Origin: Otis tarda
Taxonomy: Eukaryota > Chordata > Aves > Otidiformes > Otididae
Assembly: GCA_026413225.1 (NCBI GenBank)
Contig: CM048552.1
Span: 167,226,053-167,290,052, forward strand
Length of the DNA stretch: 64,000 bases
Direction: 5' to 3'
Shown here piece by piece: positions 61,901 to 64,000 of the stretch. How positions within the stretch are numbered: position 1 is the first letter of the stretch; each line of letters opens with the position of its first letter. The notes under the pieces are model-generated. The model had not been told where the DNA came from, made no database searches, and was given only the letters and a program-made list of their open reading frames with translations. The position numbers were made by a program, and so were the translations under genes.

Positions 61901-63938
61901 ATTTCATTCCATCAAATTCATCAACACTGAACAATTTTACTGCTGGTTTGGAAAACATCTATTCAGAGACAAAATTTAGGAGACCAAAATGAGCCAACTG
62001 TCTCTAACCCCCATATCTGATTTTTGAAAATGTTAATATATTTGACATATTGTCATACAACCTCTGTCATCGTGAAAAAGTCCTAAACCAGGTATTTGAT
62101 CATTTTTTCTGAACAGGGGAAAAAAAATATTATGAAAGACATGAAAAAAACCCAGGTACATTATCTTCAAAGATAAGGATAATATAATTTGTGTGGTAGC
62201 TAAACAAAGAAAATGTGTCCCCTATTTATTCCTGTTATTTTATTCAGCTTGTCTTTTGCTGTAGGAAACAATCTATAAGAGAAAATGCATGCAATGGTAC
62301 TTGTAACAGATATAAGGATGTATGGTTTTGTGTATGAAAATGTCTGTATTTCTATAAATTATCACTCAAAGTTAACTATGGAGAATAGGATTCAGTCCAC
62401 TTAACACTGATATCTAACTAGTATCCAAGTCTTGATGCTGAGAGAAGCAATTCTCCCAATCTAGGTATCTACATATCCATTGTAACTGTACTTTAGATTC
62501 TTAGGGGAAGCCAAGACCTTCGACTGAGAGGTCTGGAGGAGCTTCACCACAATGAACTAACACACAGGATATCTACAATGGAAAAAAAAAATAATCCTTA
62601 ATATCGTTGCATGCTTTTCATTTTCCTTAGTGCTACACATGATCAGCAGGAGCAGAATTCCCACAAAAAGCTGTAAAAACACTACCTCACTTTCATCCAG
62701 CCCCCTTAATAAAACACTAGTATGATGAGGCTCATTGGAAGCTAATCACTAGGTAGGTGGCAAACTTGAATAACTGTGATGACTGCTGCTATCTTGTTTA
62801 ATATACCCATAATTTATTCAATTAATTCTGCAGTTTGTCTTACTAATCTATTCTGGTTGATCTCTTAGAAGCTTTTGGGGACTGTGATTAACATTTTTTT
62901 GGAAGTTCAGTCAAAAAGAACAAAAGAAATAGATTCAAAAGACTTTGTAATTTCCAAACTTTCCCGTTTTTTTTATTATTTTTGATGAGCCCAAGAATAA
63001 ATTTACTAACTTACTTTTTTTCTTTCAGTATTCAGAAAATCAAAAAGAAATAGTGATGTTATAATTTCCTGTTCATGTCATATATTGCCCTACTTGCCAT
63101 CTCTCATCACTGTTTTCTGAAATTGATCCATCCAATATGACACAATGTAAAAAAACTCAATATTTTGGAATAGTGAAAGTTACCCTGAGAAATGCCTTTT
63201 TGCTCAAATAAAGATGAAGGTATCCTGAATGAAATAAGATACGAAAAGAAAAGTTTACTTGTCTGTGTTGTGCTGAATTTATGAGAAAAAAAAAAAAACT
63301 TCTCTAGAAAAATAGAAATAAACAACAATACTGAAACAAGTATAAAACTAATCTATGAGTTTTTGTCACTTACACAAAGCACACAAGCATCTCTAGAGAC
63401 GTGATTATAACAAACTTTGAAATATATTTTTGTGGTTGGAAACAGAATATTAAGAAGAATATTGAAATATTTAGGTTAAAATTCAGGCTATGAATTTTTC
63501 TTGTTGAAAAGCTCCTGTATAGGTATATATGAATACAGCTTGGTTTCAGAACTGTATCCACTTCCCAGACTGTAACAGATCTTAAATCCAATAAATTATG
63601 CACATTGACAGTACAATTCTCAAGGACATATATATATTGTTTTATATATTAAGATTCTAAATGGCAGGGGGTTCTTTTTTCAGCAAAAACTAAAAAATAA
63701 TGCCATAAATGGTAAATCATACAGAAAATGTAGAATATATGTATGCTCTTCTAAAGATCAAGGCCATTAGTTAGGATATAGGAAACTGAGGTTTGATTAA
63801 TTATTTTTCTTTTCATTTTTATACAGGAATTAAATGATGGACCACTATACTAAAAAAAAAAAGTATTCAGAAAAAAAAAAGAAATGTTGGAAAGGAATAT
63901 TACTCTTATTGCCCCCCAAAAAAGATAAGTTACCTATC
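58926..63938. other. AT-rich non-coding sequence with a 3'-UTR-like end
   Basis: No gene or mobile element is recognised in 5 kb. There is a T-tract of about 20 at 58983-59002 and other A/T tracts. At 59927-59960 an AATAAA is followed after 16 bp by twelve A, the layout of a polyadenylated mRNA end. Confidence 0.5.
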
Positions 63939-64000
63939 TGTGGTGGTTTAGCCTGGGTCACCACACAGTTTCTCACTCCCCCTCTCCCGCCCCAGTGGGA
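63939..64000 (-). mobile_element. Edge of an LTR, cut by the window
   Basis: Begins TGTGGTGGTTTAGCC and runs through a C-rich CTCCCCCTCTCCCGCCCC tract. It reads on the minus strand as a U5-type LTR end (GGCTAAACCACCACA). It resembles the terminal part of the LTR at 26323-26912. Only 62 bp are visible. Confidence 0.7.

Noticed and set aside
1-64000. tRNA genes, CRISPR arrays, bacterial-type operons
   Set aside because: No cloverleaf, spaced direct-repeat array or ribosome-site gene cluster was seen; the repeats and LINE content indicate vertebrate DNA.

Overview
The window looks like avian genomic DNA. It is AT-rich, intron- or intergenic-like sequence scattered with CR1 (chicken repeat 1) LINEs that carry the diagnostic ATTCTATG-type 3' end. 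It also holds several avian endogenous-retrovirus LTR families. No tRNA, rRNA, CRISPR array, bacterial operon or intact host protein-coding gene is visible. Almost every long open frame belongs to a CR1 or a retrovirus copy. Some open frames begin at non-ATG codons and should not be read as having real starts.

Layout: 1-2885, 5'-truncated CR1 on the minus strand with the end of ORF1 and most of ORF2. 3670-4700, old minus-strand LTR. 6815-7354 and 13787-14010, two consecutive pieces of what looks like one plus-strand CR1, 6.4 kb apart. 14980-15037, 15921-16365 and 17085-17285, short CR1 tails. 17286-23820, AT-rich with simple repeats and a nested hairpin. 23822-26235, 2.4-kb plus-strand CR1. 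26293-26324, TG microsatellite, followed by a solo LTR to 26912. 27741-28578, old CR1. 32190-32700, LTR fragment. 34150-40477, an almost complete endogenous retrovirus on the minus strand. 45995-48205, minus-strand CR1. 49690-51119, plus-strand CR1. 53300-56065, divergent CR1 split by a 1,157-bp solo LTR (54890-56046) with a perfect 5-bp target duplication. 56066-57060, GC-richer sequence I cannot identify. 57130-57890, two LTR fragments. 57898-58925, old minus-strand CR1. 63939-64000, the edge of another minus-strand LTR.

The main element is the retrovirus at 34150-40477. It has two 448-bp LTRs with about five differences, a tRNA-Lys1,2-type primer-binding site, an open gag, and protease, reverse transcriptase/RNase H and integrase regions. 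There is no env. Gag lacks CCHC zinc knuckles and the pol resembles ERV-L (class III, spuma-related) sequences of birds. It is disabled by in-frame stops, a 5-bp tandem duplication, a frameshift in integrase and an Asn at an RNase H catalytic position. I found no convincing new biological system. The most useful leads are the split CR1 around 6.4 kb of sequence, the hydrophobic N-terminus of gag, U5 ends shared between LTR families of very different length, hairpins at repeat edges, the unidentified GC-rich block and a 3'-UTR-like terminus near 59950.
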